Notes under the pieces: generated by a model
What the model was told of the DNA's origin: nothing
The model's input: the letters and a program-made list of their open reading frames with translations, nothing else
Database searches by the model: none
Assembly (NCBI GenBank): GCA_022969175.1
Contig: JALJPB010000048.1
Location: 1 to 33,827, forward strand
Source: Colwellia sp.
Lineage (GTDB): Bacteria; Pseudomonadota; Gammaproteobacteria; Enterobacterales; Alteromonadaceae
Length of the DNA: 33,827 nt
Direction: 5' to 3'
Position numbers and translations under genes: made by a program
In this document: positions 32,966-33,827 of the stretch, piece by piece
Layout: each line of letters begins with the position of its first letter
Numbering within the stretch: position 1 is the stretch's first letter

Positions 32966-33075
32966 AATGTCTCTAGTTATTGCAATAATTCGTGATTTCC
33001 CCTATATTGCCGTGCTTATATTGGTTCTGCGTTAATTTTATCCTAGAACCTAGCGAAATAAAATAACAAATTCAA

Positions 33076-33096
33076 GTGACACTACGTAGGTGCCAC
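33076..33096 (+). promoter_or_regulatory. Candidate thrS operator: tRNA-Thr anticodon-arm mimic
   Basis: GTGACAC (33076-33082) and GTGCCAC (33090-33096) form a 7-bp stem with one A·C mismatch around a 7-base loop TACGTAG. The loop has CGT at its positions 3-5, the place of the anticodon in a tRNA loop, giving the threonine anticodon CGU. It is 8 bases upstream of the ribosome-binding site AAAGGA. E. coli ThrS represses its own translation by binding such an anticodon mimic in the leader; function here is inferred. Confidence 0.5.
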
Positions 33097-33116
33097 CACT
33101 GAACAAAGGAAATTTC

Positions 33117-33827
33117 ATGCCAGTAATAACTCTCCCTGATGGTTCTCAACGTTCTTTCGAAAATGCAGTATCTGTAATGGATGTTGCACTTGATATAGGT
33201 CCAGGTTTAGCTAAAGCAACTATTGCAGGGCGTATAGATGGTAATTTGGTTGATGCCTGTGAATTAATTGAAGCCGATGCAAAGCTACAAATTATTACTA
33301 GTAAAGATGATGAAGGATTAGAAATTATTCGTCACTCTTGTGCACATTTATTAGGTCATGCAATTAAACAACTATGGCCTGATACTAAAATGGCTATTGG
33401 ACCTACTATCGATAATGGTTTTTATTATGATGTTGATCTTGAACATACCATTACGACAGATGATTTAACTAAACTTGAAAAACGCATGACAGAGTTAGCG
33501 CGGTCTAATTATCAAGTTGTTAAAAAAGTAGGTTCATGGCAAGAAGCTCGTGATGCATTTGAAACACGTGGTGAAAGTTACAAAATTGAAATTTTAGATG
33601 AAAACATTAGCCGCGATGATACTCCTGCGTTATATCATCACGAAGAATATATTGATATGTGCCGTGGCCCACATGTGCCTAGCATGCGTCATTGTCATCA
33701 CTTTAAGTTAATGAAACTTGCTGGCGCTTATTGGCGTGGTAATTCAGACAACAAAATGTTGCAACGAGTTTATGGCACCGCTTGGGCTGATAAAAAGCAA
33801 TTAAAAGCTTATATTCAACGCCTTGCT
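33117..33827 (+). CDS. thrS: Threonyl-tRNA synthetase, 3'-truncated by window end
   Basis: The first 237 codons of a class II aminoacyl-tRNA synthetase that charges tRNA-Thr. The TGS domain (1-61) starts [19 protein letters not shown]. The second additional (editing) domain has the [16 protein letters not shown] motif with the two His of HxxxH, GFYYDVDL, and the editing-site segment [21 protein letters not shown] with Cys and His. It reaches the start of the catalytic domain at the right edge ([15 protein letters not shown]). AAAGGA is 6 bases before the ATG. The frame is open to the last base, so the gene continues beyond the window, normally followed by infC-rpmI-rplT. Confidence 0.97.
   Translation, partial: MPVITLPDGSQRSFENAVSVMDVALDIGPGLAKATIAGRIDGNLVDACELIEADAKLQIITSKDDEGLEIIRHSCAHLLGHAIKQLWPDTKMAIGPTIDNGFYYDVDLEHTITTDDLTKLEKRMTELARSNYQVVKKVGSWQEARDAFETRGESYKIEILDENISRDDTPALYHHEEYIDMCRGPHVPSMRHCHHFKLMKLAGAYWRGNSDNKMLQRVYGTAWADKKQLKAYIQRLA

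Noticed and set aside
1..33827. CRISPR array, prophage or complete insertion sequence
   Set aside because: No regular spacer-repeat pattern, integrase, transposase or phage structural gene was found on either strand.

Overview
The window looks like chromosomal DNA of an AT-rich marine gammaproteobacterium of the order Alteromonadales, most likely Colwelliaceae (Colwellia/Thalassotalea-like). This is inferred from gene content (yfbV next to ackA-pta, RlmA, RlmF, YchJ, SulA with a gammaproteobacterial LexA box, RstAB, a GlyGly-CTERM protease, a TonB-dependent receptor and thrS) and from low GC. No database search was possible.

Layout. 1-5000: the 3' end of a PNPOx-like flavoprotein gene, an ACT-domain gene and the ackA-pta operon (minus). 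5100-9700: yfbV, the translationally coupled xthA-rlmA pair (minus), then rstA and rstB with a terminator between them. 9790-12250: a conserved unknown gene, a YchJ-family gene, an SOS-controlled sulA, a 60-residue ORF, and the decayed remnant of a second response regulator. 12269-14824: a minus-strand operon of a DUF2947 gene, rlmF, a lipoprotein cyclophilin and an unknown gene carrying a perfect 22-bp inverted repeat. 15100-20900: a GlyGly-CTERM serine protease with an inserted PA domain, a periplasmic solute-binding-like protein, a CAT-like acetyltransferase, a tRNA-Val(GAC) gene with a broken 3' end, a MATE transporter and a small CPXCG zinc-ribbon protein.

21300-32080 is the most unusual part. 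A REC-REC-PAS-GGDEF-EAL protein is followed on the same strand by a thiamine-diphosphate enzyme of the acetolactate synthase superfamily, a TonB-dependent receptor and two short, overlapping citrate-synthase-fold genes. By my alignment both citrate-synthase-like proteins have lost all three catalytic residues. Facing them are a histidine kinase and a periplasmic ABC_sub_bind-type protein, in an operon with no response regulator. A working hypothesis is that a periplasmic sensor and c-di-GMP signalling control a small metabolic/uptake module that makes or handles an unknown ligand. The product and the wiring are inference.

The window ends with a secreted START-domain protein (minus) and the 5' part of thrS. 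The thrS leader has a hairpin whose 7-nt loop carries CGU where a tRNA-Thr anticodon would sit, which fits ThrS autoregulation. No complete insertion sequence, prophage or CRISPR array was seen.
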